Numbered from the stretch's first letter, positions 1-5,466 are shown. The stretch is 5,861 nucleotides of DNA from an uncultured Roseiflexaceae bacterium (GCA_903868295.1 CAIPUQ010000241.1:1-5861), one strand, 5' to 3'. Numbers and translations are program-made. Notes: generated from the letters alone by a model not told the origin.

Positions 1-179
1 ATCCCTTGGCCGACGCCGATTTGATTGCCGTAGCGAAACGCCGTATCGATGTGTCGATACCCCGCCTCGATGGCGGTCACCATCACCGCCGGTGCGTCAT
101 GGTCTTTCAGCGGCCAGGTCCCCAAACCAATCTGCGGAATCTTCCGGCCATCGTTCATCTGCACCGATGGAATCGTCAT
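1..179 (-). CDS. Aldo/keto reductase, N-terminal part (runs off left edge)
   Basis: The first 59 codons of a leftward gene are present and the rest lies outside the window. The protein begins MTIPSVQMNDGRKIPQIGLG and continues TWPLKD, then GYRHIDTAFRYGN (residues 40-52) and VGQG. This is the start of the NAD(P)H-dependent aldo/keto reductase (beta/alpha)8 barrel, closest in style to the 2,5-diketo-D-gluconate reductase-like group. Asp45 and Tyr50 match the Asp and Tyr of the catalytic Asp-Tyr-Lys-His tetrad; Lys and His would lie beyond the edge. The common YGNE is YGNQ here. The ATG at 177-179 has a strong Shine-Dalgarno, AGGAGG (minus strand, 188-193), 8 bases upstream. The family reduces aldehydes and ketones in the cytosol; the substrate cannot be told from this fragment. 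The gene diverges from the oxygenase at 362. The family call is secure, the function open. Confidence 0.9.
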   Translation of the reverse strand, partial: MTIPSVQMNDGRKIPQIGLGTWPLKDHDAPAVMVTAIEAGYRHIDTAFRYGNQIGVGQG

Positions 180-281
180 CGCGCATCCCTCCTGTGTGGG
201 TATTTTGTTCTCGTCGTCTGGTCACTTCTATTCTACGCCATCCACAAACCTTCACTACTGAAAGTCATACTTGATTAAATT

Positions 282-303
282 TATAATGTATGTTTGTTAT
301 AAT
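282..303 (+). promoter_or_regulatory. Candidate promoter of the oxygenase gene: two TATAAT boxes, one with extended -10
   Basis: Perfect TATAAT hexamers lie at 282-287 and 298-303. The second is preceded by TG one base upstream (TGTTATAAT, 295-303), the extended -10 form that can work without a good -35. Its best spaced -35 positions (around 274-280) are only AT-rich, and TTGATT at 271-276 is 21 bases away, too far. Transcription from the second box would start near 310 and give an untranslated leader of about 50 bases before the oxygenase ATG at 362. This is an AT-rich island in otherwise GC-richer DNA. I found no equally good promoter for the divergent reductase. Confidence 0.55.
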
Positions 304-361
304 GCAGATACTTCGGGCCATCGTGTGGGAACTCCTCACCGTCCCGTGATCAGGAGGTCGT

Positions 362-1396
362 ATGAAGACGACGTATGCACAACTCCCGGTATTAGATCTC
401 GGCCGCCTCGAATCGAATCCCGCCGAGCGCGACGCGTTCATCGCGGAACTGCGCAAAACCGCCTACGACTTAGGTTTTTTCTATGTCACCGGGCACGGTA
501 TCGATCAAGGGCTCATCGACGATACACTCGCCGTTGCAAAGCAGTTTTTTGCGTTGCCCGAGGCCGACAAAATGGCCATCGAAATGGTCAATTCGCCACA
601 CTTCCGTGGCTACAACCGTCAAGGCAACGAATTCACCCGCGGCCAACGTGACTGGCGCGAGCAAGTCGACATCGGCGCCGAGCGTGAAGCGCTCGCGACG
701 GTCCCGTCAGACCAGCCCTGGATGCGCCTGCGCGGGCCCAACCAATGGCCAGCCAACCTGCCCGCCTACAAAGACACCATCCTGCGCTACCAAGCCGCAG
801 CCGCTGGATTGGCCATTCGCCTCATCAAGACGTTCGCTGTTGCCATGGGCCAGCCCGAGAACATTTTCGAAGCCATCTACACCCCCGATTCGCACTATCT
901 GCTCAAGATTATTCGCTACCCCGGCCGTGACGCTACCGAGAGTGATCAGGGCGTCGGCGCCCACAAAGACGGCGGATTCGTGACCGTACTGCTCCAGGAC
1001 GTCCAAAAAGGCCTTGAGGTCGAACACGACGGCGGTTGGATCAGCGCACCGCCCATCCCCGGGACCTTTGTTATTAATGTCGGCGAAATCCTCGAGATGG
1101 CGTCGAGTGGCTTTTTGCTCGCCAACGTCCATCGGGTGGTGACTCCCCCTGCCGGCGCAAATCGCCTGTCCGTCGCGTTCTTCTTCAATGCGCAGCTCAA
1201 TGCCACCGTACCGGTATTGAAGTTACCCGCTGAACTCGCCGCGCAATCACGTGGCGCAACAGCCGACCCACTCAACCCGTTGTTCCGCGAAAACGGCAAG
1301 AACCAGCTCAAATCCCGCTTGCGATCGCATCCCGATGTCGCGCAGCGACACCACGCAGATCTCCTCGGCAACACGGAGTACGCGCCGAAGAAGTAA
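362..1396 (+). CDS. 2-oxoglutarate/Fe(II)-dependent oxygenase, isopenicillin N synthase-like family
   Basis: This 344-residue protein has the usual length for the family. The N-terminal domain (about residues 8-120) starts LPVLDLGRL and carries LGFFYVTGHGI (37-47) and the QFFALPEADK helix. The C-terminal double-stranded beta-helix domain (about 175-280) shows LKIIRYPG (181-188), the iron ligands His201 and Asp203 in AHKDGGF, the third ligand His257 in NVHRV, and Arg268-x-Ser270, which in this family holds the 2-oxoglutarate C5 carboxylate. All catalytic residues are present, so it should be an active soluble dioxygenase. The substrate is unknown: relatives include isopenicillin N synthase, ethylene-forming enzyme, flavonoid and gibberellin oxidases, and many unassigned bacterial enzymes. 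The C-terminal 65 residues, basic and rich in Asn, Arg and His, continue past the core. The start is supported by AGGAGGT at 352-358, only 3-4 bases from the ATG. It is monocistronic, divergent from the reductase and convergent with pnp. Confidence 0.92.
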   Translation: MKTTYAQLPVLDLGRLESNPAERDAFIAELRKTAYDLGFFYVTGHGIDQGLIDDTLAVAKQFFALPEADKMAIEMVNSPHFRGYNRQGNEFTRGQRDWREQVDIGAEREALATVPSDQPWMRLRGPNQWPANLPAYKDTILRYQAAAAGLAIRLIKTFAVAMGQPENIFEAIYTPDSHYLLKIIRYPGRDATESDQGVGAHKDGGFVTVLLQDVQKGLEVEHDGGWISAPPIPGTFVINVGEILEMASSGFLLANVHRVVTPPAGANRLSVAFFFNAQLNATVPVLKLPAELAAQSRGATADPLNPLFRENGKNQLKSRLRSHPDVAQRHHADLLGNTEYAPKK

Positions 1397-1403
1397 ATGC
1401 GAA

Positions 1404-1443
1404 GCGTCCAGACGGACACACAGCTGTGTGACCGTCTGGACGC
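1404..1443. repeat. 40-bp near-perfect palindrome between convergent genes, possible bidirectional terminator
   Basis: The arms GCGTCCAGACGG (1404-1415) and CCGTCTGGACGC (1432-1443) are exact reverse complements. Inside them CACACAG (1417-1423) pairs with CTGTGTG (1424-1430); the only mismatch is A1416/A1431. It lies 7 bases after the oxygenase stop and 11 bases past the pnp stop. In RNA from either strand it would fold into a very stable hairpin. It lacks a proper U-tract: the plus strand continues AGAAGAAAAAC, and the minus strand TTCGCATTTACTTC, which is only mildly U-rich. It probably ends transcription or protects 3' ends of both genes, but it is not a canonical intrinsic terminator. Confidence 0.7.
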
Positions 1444-1454
1444 AGAAGAAAAAC

Positions 1455-3677
1455 CTACATCCGGCGGCGTGGGCGATCGCCGTCACGTGGCGGACCACGG
1501 AACCCACCGCGGTCGCCGTCGCGGGGTGCGCGCTCGGGGCGTGGTGCGTTCTTGACATCGTCTGGTGACATGCCGGTCAGCACGGCTTTGCGTGACAGAC
1601 TGACCTTGCCACCGGCGTCGACGTCGATGACCATGACGTTGATTTCGTCGCCGATGTTGACGACATCTTCGACCACATTGACCCGACCGACGTCCAGCTC
1701 CGAAATGTGGACCATGCCGTCTTTACCGGGGATGAGGTTCACAAACGCGCCGAACGGCTTGATGCTGACGACCTTGCCCAAGAAGATTTCGCCGATTTTG
1801 ATTTCACGCGTGAGCGCTTCGATCATCCCGACGGCCTTCTTTGATGCTTCGCCATCGGCAGTGGTCACAAACACGCGGCCGTCGTCCTCGACGTCCACCG
1901 TCGCGCCGGTGCTCTCGATGATGCCACGGATGGTTTTGCCACCGGGACCGATGAGCGCGCCGATTTTGTCGACGGGGATATGCAAGGTGATGATGCGTGG
2001 TGCCGTGGGTGACATTTCGGCACGGGCCGTGGTGATGGCGGCACTCATCTTATCGAGGATGAACAAGCGGCCGCGGCGGGCTTGCTCGAACGCGATTTTC
2101 ATGATTTCGTAGGTGATGCCAGTGGTTTTGATGTCCATCTGCAGACCGGTGATGCCCTCGGTCGTACCAGCGACCTTGAAGTCCATGTCACCGAGGTGGT
2201 CTTCGATGCCCTGGATGTCGGTCAAGACGCGGAACTTGCCGTGCTCGCCGGTAACCAGACCCATTGCCACACCCGCGACCGGGCGCTTTATGGGGACGCC
2301 AGCGTCCATCAACGACATGCTCGATCCACAGACCGAACCCATCGACGACGAACCGTTGGACGACAACACTTCAGACACCAGACGCATCGTGTAGGGGAAC
2401 TCGTCTTTGGTCGGCAACACTGCGACCAACGACCGCTCGGCCAACGCACCATGCCCGATGTCGCGGCGGCGTGGAGCGCCGAGGCGCTTGACTTCGCCGG
2501 TCGAGAACGGTGGGAAGTTGTAGTGGTGGATATAGCGCTTGCTCGTCTCGATGCCCAAATCGTCGAGGCGTTGCTCTTCGGCGGGTGAACCGAGGGTCGT
2601 GATGGTCAATACCTGGGTCTGACCACGCGTAAACAATCCAGAACCGTGGACGCGCGGAATGACTCCAACGTCGACGCTGATGGGCCGGATTTCTTCGGGG
2701 GTACGACCGTCGACACGAATGCCCGAATCGAGCAATGCGTTGCGGACTTCGTCGTACATGATGTTTTCGAAGGCGACGTCGATGGTCTTTTTGCGGGCTG
2801 CGACTTCTTCTTCGGGCTCATCAGCGGTGAAATGTGCAATCACGGCTGCATGCAGGGCATCCGTCTGGTCTTGACGGGCAGTCTTGTCGCTGTTGTGCAG
2901 TGCATCGTGGAAGCGGCTGCCCATCCACTGGCGCATCGCTTGTTCGAGCGATTTGTCCTGTGGTGCCGGGGTGAAGGCCTGCTTGGCCTTCCCGCACAAA
3001 GCCACGAGTTTTTCTTGCAGGGCACAGATTTCTTTGGCGACGCGGTGTCCTTCGATGACCCCGTTGAGCACCTGCTCCTCGGTCAATTCGAATGCACCGG
3101 CTTCGACCATCAACACAGCTTCTTTGGTGCCGGCGACGACCAGGTCGAGGCGGCTCTCTTGCATGGCACTCATCGTCGGATTGACGACCAATGCACCATC
3201 CAGGTAGCCGACGGTGACGGCACCGACGGGACCCGAAAACGGAATGCCCGAGATGGCCAAAGCTGCCGAAGCGGCAATAATCGAACACGGACCAGGATCG
3301 TTGACCATGTCAATCGAAAACGTCGTGACGATGATTTGGACTTCATTGAAGTAGCCCTCGGGGAAGAGTGGGCGCAACGGTCGGTCGGTCAAACGCGACG
3401 TCAGAATCGCGGTGGTCGTGGCACGACCTTCGCGCTTGAAGAAGCTGCCCGGGATTTTACCAGCAGCGTACATCTTCTCTTCGTAATCGACGGTCAATGG
3501 GAAAAAGTCGATCCCATCGCGGGCAGATTTGGAGGCCACAACGGTGGCCAGCAGGACGGTGTCTCCGTAGCGTACGGTGACGGCACCGTCGGCTTGCTCG
3601 GCGAACCGACCCGATTCGAGGGTCATGGTTCGACCGGCGATTTCAGCGCTGACGCTGAATACTTTGCGTTCTGTCAT
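1455..3677 (-). CDS. pnp: Polynucleotide phosphorylase (polyribonucleotide nucleotidyltransferase)
   Basis: This 740-residue, complete PNPase is the phosphorolytic 3'-to-5' exoribonuclease of mRNA decay, a trimeric ring in the cytosol that can also add tails. The domains in order are: first RNase PH-like domain (about 5-140, with RYGDTVLLATVV and the RNA-binding loop GSFFKREGR); helical linker domain (about 235-315); second RNase PH-like domain (about 320-545); KH domain (about 560-620, GPGG loop at 577-580); S1 domain (about 627-697). Asp493, Asp499 and Lys501 in EDHLGDMDFK correspond to the E. coli catalytic residues Asp486, Asp492 and Lys494. The last 30 residues are an Arg/Gly/Asp/Pro tail with RDGDR twice, ending PRRRM. 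The chosen ATG (3675-3677) has AAGGAG 3 bases upstream and gives the family-typical beginning MTERKVFSV. An in-frame GTG at 3696-3698 would add 7 residues but has no Shine-Dalgarno. It lies downstream of rpsO, with which it is probably co-transcribed. Confidence 0.97.
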   Translation of the reverse strand: MTERKVFSVSAEIAGRTMTLESGRFAEQADGAVTVRYGDTVLLATVVASKSARDGIDFFPLTVDYEEKMYAAGKIPGSFFKREGRATTTAILTSRLTDRPLRPLFPEGYFNEVQIIVTTFSIDMVNDPGPCSIIAASAALAISGIPFSGPVGAVTVGYLDGALVVNPTMSAMQESRLDLVVAGTKEAVLMVEAGAFELTEEQVLNGVIEGHRVAKEICALQEKLVALCGKAKQAFTPAPQDKSLEQAMRQWMGSRFHDALHNSDKTARQDQTDALHAAVIAHFTADEPEEEVAARKKTIDVAFENIMYDEVRNALLDSGIRVDGRTPEEIRPISVDVGVIPRVHGSGLFTRGQTQVLTITTLGSPAEEQRLDDLGIETSKRYIHHYNFPPFSTGEVKRLGAPRRRDIGHGALAERSLVAVLPTKDEFPYTMRLVSEVLSSNGSSSMGSVCGSSMSLMDAGVPIKRPVAGVAMGLVTGEHGKFRVLTDIQGIEDHLGDMDFKVAGTTEGITGLQMDIKTTGITYEIMKIAFEQARRGRLFILDKMSAAITTARAEMSPTAPRIITLHIPVDKIGALIGPGGKTIRGIIESTGATVDVEDDGRVFVTTADGEASKKAVGMIEALTREIKIGEIFLGKVVSIKPFGAFVNLIPGKDGMVHISELDVGRVNVVEDVVNIGDEINVMVIDVDAGGKVSLSRKAVLTGMSPDDVKNAPRPERAPRDGDRGGFRGPPRDGDRPRRRM

Positions 3678-3680
3678 GGG

Positions 3681-3686
3681 CTCCTT
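3681..3686 (-). promoter_or_regulatory. Ribosome binding site that decides the pnp start
   Basis: The minus strand reads AAGGAG, then CCC, then ATG. The spacing is short, but it matches other genes here (oxygenase, nusB). The sequence in front of the alternative GTG at 3698 has no purine-rich Shine-Dalgarno, so the ATG at 3677 is preferred. Confidence 0.65.
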
Positions 3687-3719
3687 CTTCTCTGCCACCG
3701 TGTGTGACAGTTGCCATGT

Positions 3720-3774
3720 GTTAGGTACTGGAGGTTGCCGTCCGCGTTGCGAACCCCATCCTCCAATCCCTAAC
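3720..3774 (-). promoter_or_regulatory. Long imperfect stem-loop in the pnp mRNA leader
   Basis: In the minus-strand RNA, GUUAGG pairs with CCUAAC (DNA 3769-3774 with 3720-3725). After a symmetric 3x3 internal loop, UGGAGG pairs with CCUCCA (3760-3765 with 3729-3734). Further in, isolated pairs lead to CGC/GCG (3749-3751 with 3743-3745) closing a 3-base loop. All pairs share one centre, giving a 55-nt hairpin that ends about 42 bases before the pnp ATG. In E. coli, RNase III cuts a pnp leader stem and PNPase then represses its own synthesis. Position and shape suggest a comparable processing site here, but this is inference. Confidence 0.5.
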
Positions 3775-3815
3775 CACCTGGTCTTTGCTGTTTACTGACG
3801 GACTTTATAGATAAA

Positions 3816-3847
3816 GCTGCGGGATGTAGGTTGTACATGCCCGCAGC
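3816..3847 (-). terminator. Stem-loop after rpsO, terminator-like or processing hairpin
   Basis: The minus strand has GCTGCGGG pairing exactly with CCCGCAGC (3840-3847 with 3816-3823). Inside, ATGTA pairs with TACAT (3834-3838 with 3824-3828) around the loop CAACC, with one bulged C at 3839. The run following the stem is TTTATCTATAAAG, a short and interrupted U-tract. It sits 37 bases after the rpsO stop. It probably gives partial termination or a stable rpsO 3' end, with read-through into pnp; no strong separate pnp promoter was found in the rest of the gap. Confidence 0.65.
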
Positions 3848-3884
3848 CACATCATCACACGAATGTTGTACACGCAGACGGCGA

Positions 3885-4154
3885 TTACCGGCGCAAGCCC
3901 AAGCGCTCGATGGTGCTGCGGTAGCTGGGGTTGTTGGTGCGGCTCAGGTAGGCCAGCAACCGACGACGACGGCCAACCAACTTCAGCAAACCACGGCGGG
4001 TGGCGTGGTCATGCTTGTTCTCACGCAAATGGTCGACGATCTGATTGATGCGCTCGGTCAACAAGGCAATCTGCACTTCAGACGAACCGGTGTCGGTTGC
4101 ATGTGTCTGAAACTTGCCAATGACGGTGTCTTTTTCGCTACGTTCCAATGCCAT
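3885..4154 (-). CDS. rpsO: 30S ribosomal protein S15
   Basis: This is an 89-residue protein, the standard S15 length, beginning MALERSEKDTVIGKFQ. S15 is an early-binding small-subunit protein that recognises the three-way junction of helices 20-22 in 16S rRNA. Conserved features are DTGSSEVQIALLTERI (21-36), the DHATRRGLL block (49-57), GRRRRLLAYL (61-70) and the C-terminal IERLGLRR. The region that contacts the GU/GC element has DHAT where many homologues have DHHS or DKHS. The ATG at 4152-4154 is chosen because the family starts here; the frame stays open 32 codons upstream, but that part matches no S15. GAGGGAG lies about 9 bases upstream. It is the first gene of the rpsO-pnp unit, with a promoter at 4239-4266 and a structured leader. 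Confidence 0.97.
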   Translation of the reverse strand: MALERSEKDTVIGKFQTHATDTGSSEVQIALLTERINQIVDHLRENKHDHATRRGLLKLVGRRRRLLAYLSRTNNPSYRSTIERLGLRR

Positions 4155-4178
4155 GGTGCGGTACTCCCTCATAATCGC

Positions 4179-4230
4179 GCACAGACTGGAGCGGTCTGTA
4201 CGTTCGATGCGACGCAGTCTGAACGACTGC
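4179..4230 (-). promoter_or_regulatory. Two hairpins in the rpsO 5' leader, candidate S15 autoregulatory RNA
   Basis: In the minus-strand RNA, the first hairpin is GCAGUC/GACUGC (4225-4230 with 4214-4219) with a 5-base loop. The second is ACAGAC/GUCUGU (4194-4199 with 4181-4186) with a 7-base loop, extendable by a U-G and a G-C pair to 4179 and 4201. Both lie between the predicted transcription start and the Shine-Dalgarno, the second ending about 9 bases before it. S15 represses its own mRNA in several phyla through leader structures that differ from phylum to phylum, so this is a plausible regulatory leader, unproven. Confidence 0.5.
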
Positions 4231-4238
4231 CGATAGAC

Positions 4239-4266
4239 AGTATAGCACAAGAATGCGCCGTCTGAA
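4239..4266 (-). promoter_or_regulatory. Predicted rpsO promoter
   Basis: The minus strand carries -10 TATACT (4239-4244) and -35 TTCAGA (4261-4266), separated by 16 bases. The -10 matches the sigma-70 consensus at 5 of 6 positions and the -35 at 4 of 6. Transcription would begin near 4232 and give a leader of about 78 bases containing the two hairpins. Confidence 0.6.
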
Positions 4267-4269
4267 TTC

Positions 4270-4298
4270 TTGACGTGCTGAACAGATGTGAGTAGAAT
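4270..4298 (+). promoter_or_regulatory. Predicted promoter of the Gls24-like/nusB unit
   Basis: TTGACG (4270-4275) and TAGAAT (4293-4298) are 17 bases apart, an almost ideal sigma-70 promoter with 5 of 6 matches in each box. Its -35 lies only 3 bases from the -35 of the oppositely oriented rpsO promoter. The start of transcription would be about 4303-4306, at or inside the beginning of the downstream reading frame. Confidence 0.65.
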
Positions 4299-4299
4299 G

Positions 4300-4638
4300 A
4301 TGATTGTGCATGAATCGCATCAGCAAATTCCATATGTGGCATTGGCCACGCGATTAAGCGCAGCGCTCAGCTTCGTGCCGGGCATTCGACCAGCGATGCC
4401 GCCATACAATGCTCCCGCAGGCGCAATCCTCGGGCATGGGGTAGCTATCGTGGCACACGACACCACGCTCGACGTGCACTGTTATGTGATGGTTGATCCA
4501 CGGACCGATGTGAGTGTGGTGACGCAGTCGATGCAAATCAAGACGTTGGTTGCGACCCTCATCCAAGGGGTTGACCCACGCGATGTAACCGTTTTCGTCA
4601 TCGTCTGTGACGTACAAACCCAAGGAACGCATGCCTAG
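4300..4638 (+). CDS. Asp23/Gls24-like (DUF322) small protein upstream of nusB
   Basis: This small protein of about 112 residues has no signal peptide or clear membrane segment. It resembles the Asp23/Gls24 family in pattern: an N-terminal helix (VALATRLSAALSFVPGIRP), a strand-rich centre (GHGVAIVAHDTTLDVHCYVMVDP), an amphipathic helix (TDVSVVTQSMQIKTLVATLI) and a final strand VTVFVIVCDVQ. These correspond to the family's 'dvdlyvvvdyG...vqe.v..ai..mtGl.v..VnV.V.dv' layout. In Firmicutes such genes also often precede nusB, and members are linked to the cell envelope and stress; the role here is unknown. The start is uncertain: ATG at 4297 and 4300 and GTG at 4288 and 4306 are in frame, and none has a clear Shine-Dalgarno. 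The last ATG is given. If the promoter at 4270-4298 is right, GTG 4306 as a leaderless start fits better. The stop overlaps nusB by 8 bases, suggesting coupled translation. Confidence 0.65.
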   Translation: MIVHESHQQIPYVALATRLSAALSFVPGIRPAMPPYNAPAGAILGHGVAIVAHDTTLDVHCYVMVDPRTDVSVVTQSMQIKTLVATLIQGVDPRDVTVFVIVCDVQTQGTHA

Positions 4639-5098
4639 CCAAGCACGGCTCAAGCCACGCACACAAGCAGTGCGCATACTGTACGAACTCAGTCAAACCG
4701 ATCATCCCATCGATGCCGTGTTAGACCGTCACCTCTCGCACCCCATCCTCAATGACGTGGATGACGACGGCGATCCGCTTCCCATTCGTGCCACCCAGCG
4801 GGTTTTCATTCGGACCATCGTGAGCGCCGCCCTCGAACACCGGCACGCACTCGACACCCTGATACGTGAACTTGCACCGACGATTTCACTCGACGATATG
4901 CCGGTCCTGCAACGGGCAGTACTCCACATCGCCATCGCTGAGCTCCGCTACAGCGAACAAAAAGGTGAAACCCCGGTGATTATCAACGCCGCAGTCGAAA
5001 TCGCACGGGCCTATGTCGGTGATTCGTCTGCACGTTTGGTCAACGGCATATTGGGCACCGTAGCAGCGCGCTACAGTGCCACACCCCCAACACGGTAG
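4631..5098 (+). CDS. nusB: Transcription antitermination factor NusB
   Basis: This 155-residue, all-helical NusB binds boxA RNA with NusE (S10) and supports antitermination and folding of rRNA transcripts. Visible signatures are RTQAVRILYEL near the N terminus (10-20), LDTLIRELAPTISLDDMPVLQRAVLHIAIAEL (74-105), and the highly conserved end VIINAAVEIARAYVGDSSARLVNGILGTVA (116-145), where most homologues have NEAVELAK and SARFVNG. An acidic insert, NDVDDDGDP (41-49), lies between the first helices. The ATG at 4631 is chosen because AAGGA (4622-4626) lies 4 bases upstream and the family begins here; an in-frame GTG at 4607 lacks that support. The gene overlaps the preceding reading frame by 8 bases and is followed 74 bases later by acpP. 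Confidence 0.93.
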   Translation: MPSQARLKPRTQAVRILYELSQTDHPIDAVLDRHLSHPILNDVDDDGDPLPIRATQRVFIRTIVSAALEHRHALDTLIRELAPTISLDDMPVLQRAVLHIAIAELRYSEQKGETPVIINAAVEIARAYVGDSSARLVNGILGTVAARYSATPPTR

Positions 5099-5101
5099 CC
5101 A

Positions 5102-5116
5102 ACAGGTCTGACCTGT
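5102..5116. promoter_or_regulatory. Perfect 15-bp dyad upstream of acpP, operator candidate
   Basis: ACAGGTC, T, GACCTGT is an exact inverted repeat of 7-1-7 bases, starting 4 bases after the nusB stop. It ends 2 bases before the candidate extended -10 of acpP, so a bound protein would cover the -35/-10 region. The core GGTCTGACC has the GTC-N-GAC form typical of GntR-family (FadR-type) operators. It could instead be a small hairpin at the nusB mRNA 3' end, but the stem would be short and no U-tract follows. Confidence 0.45.
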
Positions 5117-5118
5117 GG

Positions 5119-5127
5119 TGATATACA
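5119..5127 (+). promoter_or_regulatory. Possible extended -10 promoter for acpP
   Basis: TGATATACA carries TG one base before TATACA, an extended -10. The properly spaced -35 position (about 5099-5104, CCAACA) does not match consensus. Transcription would start near 5134 and leave a leader of about 40 bases. acpP may also be reached by read-through from nusB. Confidence 0.35.
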
Positions 5128-5172
5128 TCGAACACAACACGTGTATGTAGAGGTTGCGAAAGGAGCACATCA

Positions 5173-5415
5173 ATGCCGTCAGCAGAGATGGAATCACGTC
5201 TGAAGAAAATTGTCGCAGACCGGTTGGGCTGCGAAGAATCAGCAATTGTCCCATCCGCCCGCTTCGCCGAAGAACTCAAGGCTGATTCACTCGACCTGGT
5301 CGAGTTGATCATGGCCCTCGAAGAAGAGTTCGGCGTTGACATTCCCGACGAAGCCGCCGAAAAAATCCTCACGGTCGGCGACGCAATGGCCTACATCGAC
5401 GCAAACGGCAAGTAG
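5173..5415 (+). CDS. acpP: Acyl carrier protein
   Basis: This 80-residue acidic protein has the usual ACP size and four-helix pattern. Ser39 in ADSLDLVELIMALEEEFG is the 4'-phosphopantetheine attachment site within the conserved DSL motif at the start of helix II. The acidic recognition helix, VDIPDEAAEKI and the closing TVGDAMAYI are all typical. It carries growing acyl chains in type II fatty acid synthesis in the cytosol. The ATG at 5173 has AAAGGAG (5159-5165) 7 bases upstream, the best ribosome site on this strand and fitting high expression; an internal Met at codon 6 is less likely. It follows nusB and ends 16 bases before a strong terminator. No other fatty acid genes are in the window, so this appears to be a stand-alone acpP. 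Confidence 0.96.
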   Translation: MPSAEMESRLKKIVADRLGCEESAIVPSARFAEELKADSLDLVELIMALEEEFGVDIPDEAAEKILTVGDAMAYIDANGK

Positions 5416-5431
5416 CACTCCGCGTCCGGTT

Positions 5432-5466
5432 CCCCCACTGTACACACAGTGGGGGTTCTTCTTTTT
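5432..5466 (+). terminator. Rho-independent terminator after acpP
   Basis: CCCCCACTGT (5432-5441) pairs perfectly with ACAGTGGGGG (5446-5455) around the loop ACAC, and TTCTTCTTTTT (5456-5466) follows directly. The 10-bp GC-rich stem with a U-rich tail is a textbook intrinsic terminator. It closes the Gls24-like/nusB/acpP block. Confidence 0.95.

Noticed and set aside
3678..3698. GTG at 3698 as the pnp start
   Set aside because: No Shine-Dalgarno precedes it, while ATG 3677 has AAGGAG and gives the family-typical N terminus.
2646..3707. Long open frame of 353 codons on the plus strand
   Set aside because: It lies entirely antisense to pnp, matches no known family, and is the shadow expected from pnp's codon bias.
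4155..4250. N-terminal extension of rpsO by 32 codons
   Set aside because: The extra residues do not resemble S15, the region carries the leader hairpins and the predicted promoter, and 89 residues is the standard length.
3831..4265. Open frame of 144 codons on the plus strand
   Set aside because: It is antisense to rpsO and its leader; the peptide has no recognisable domain.
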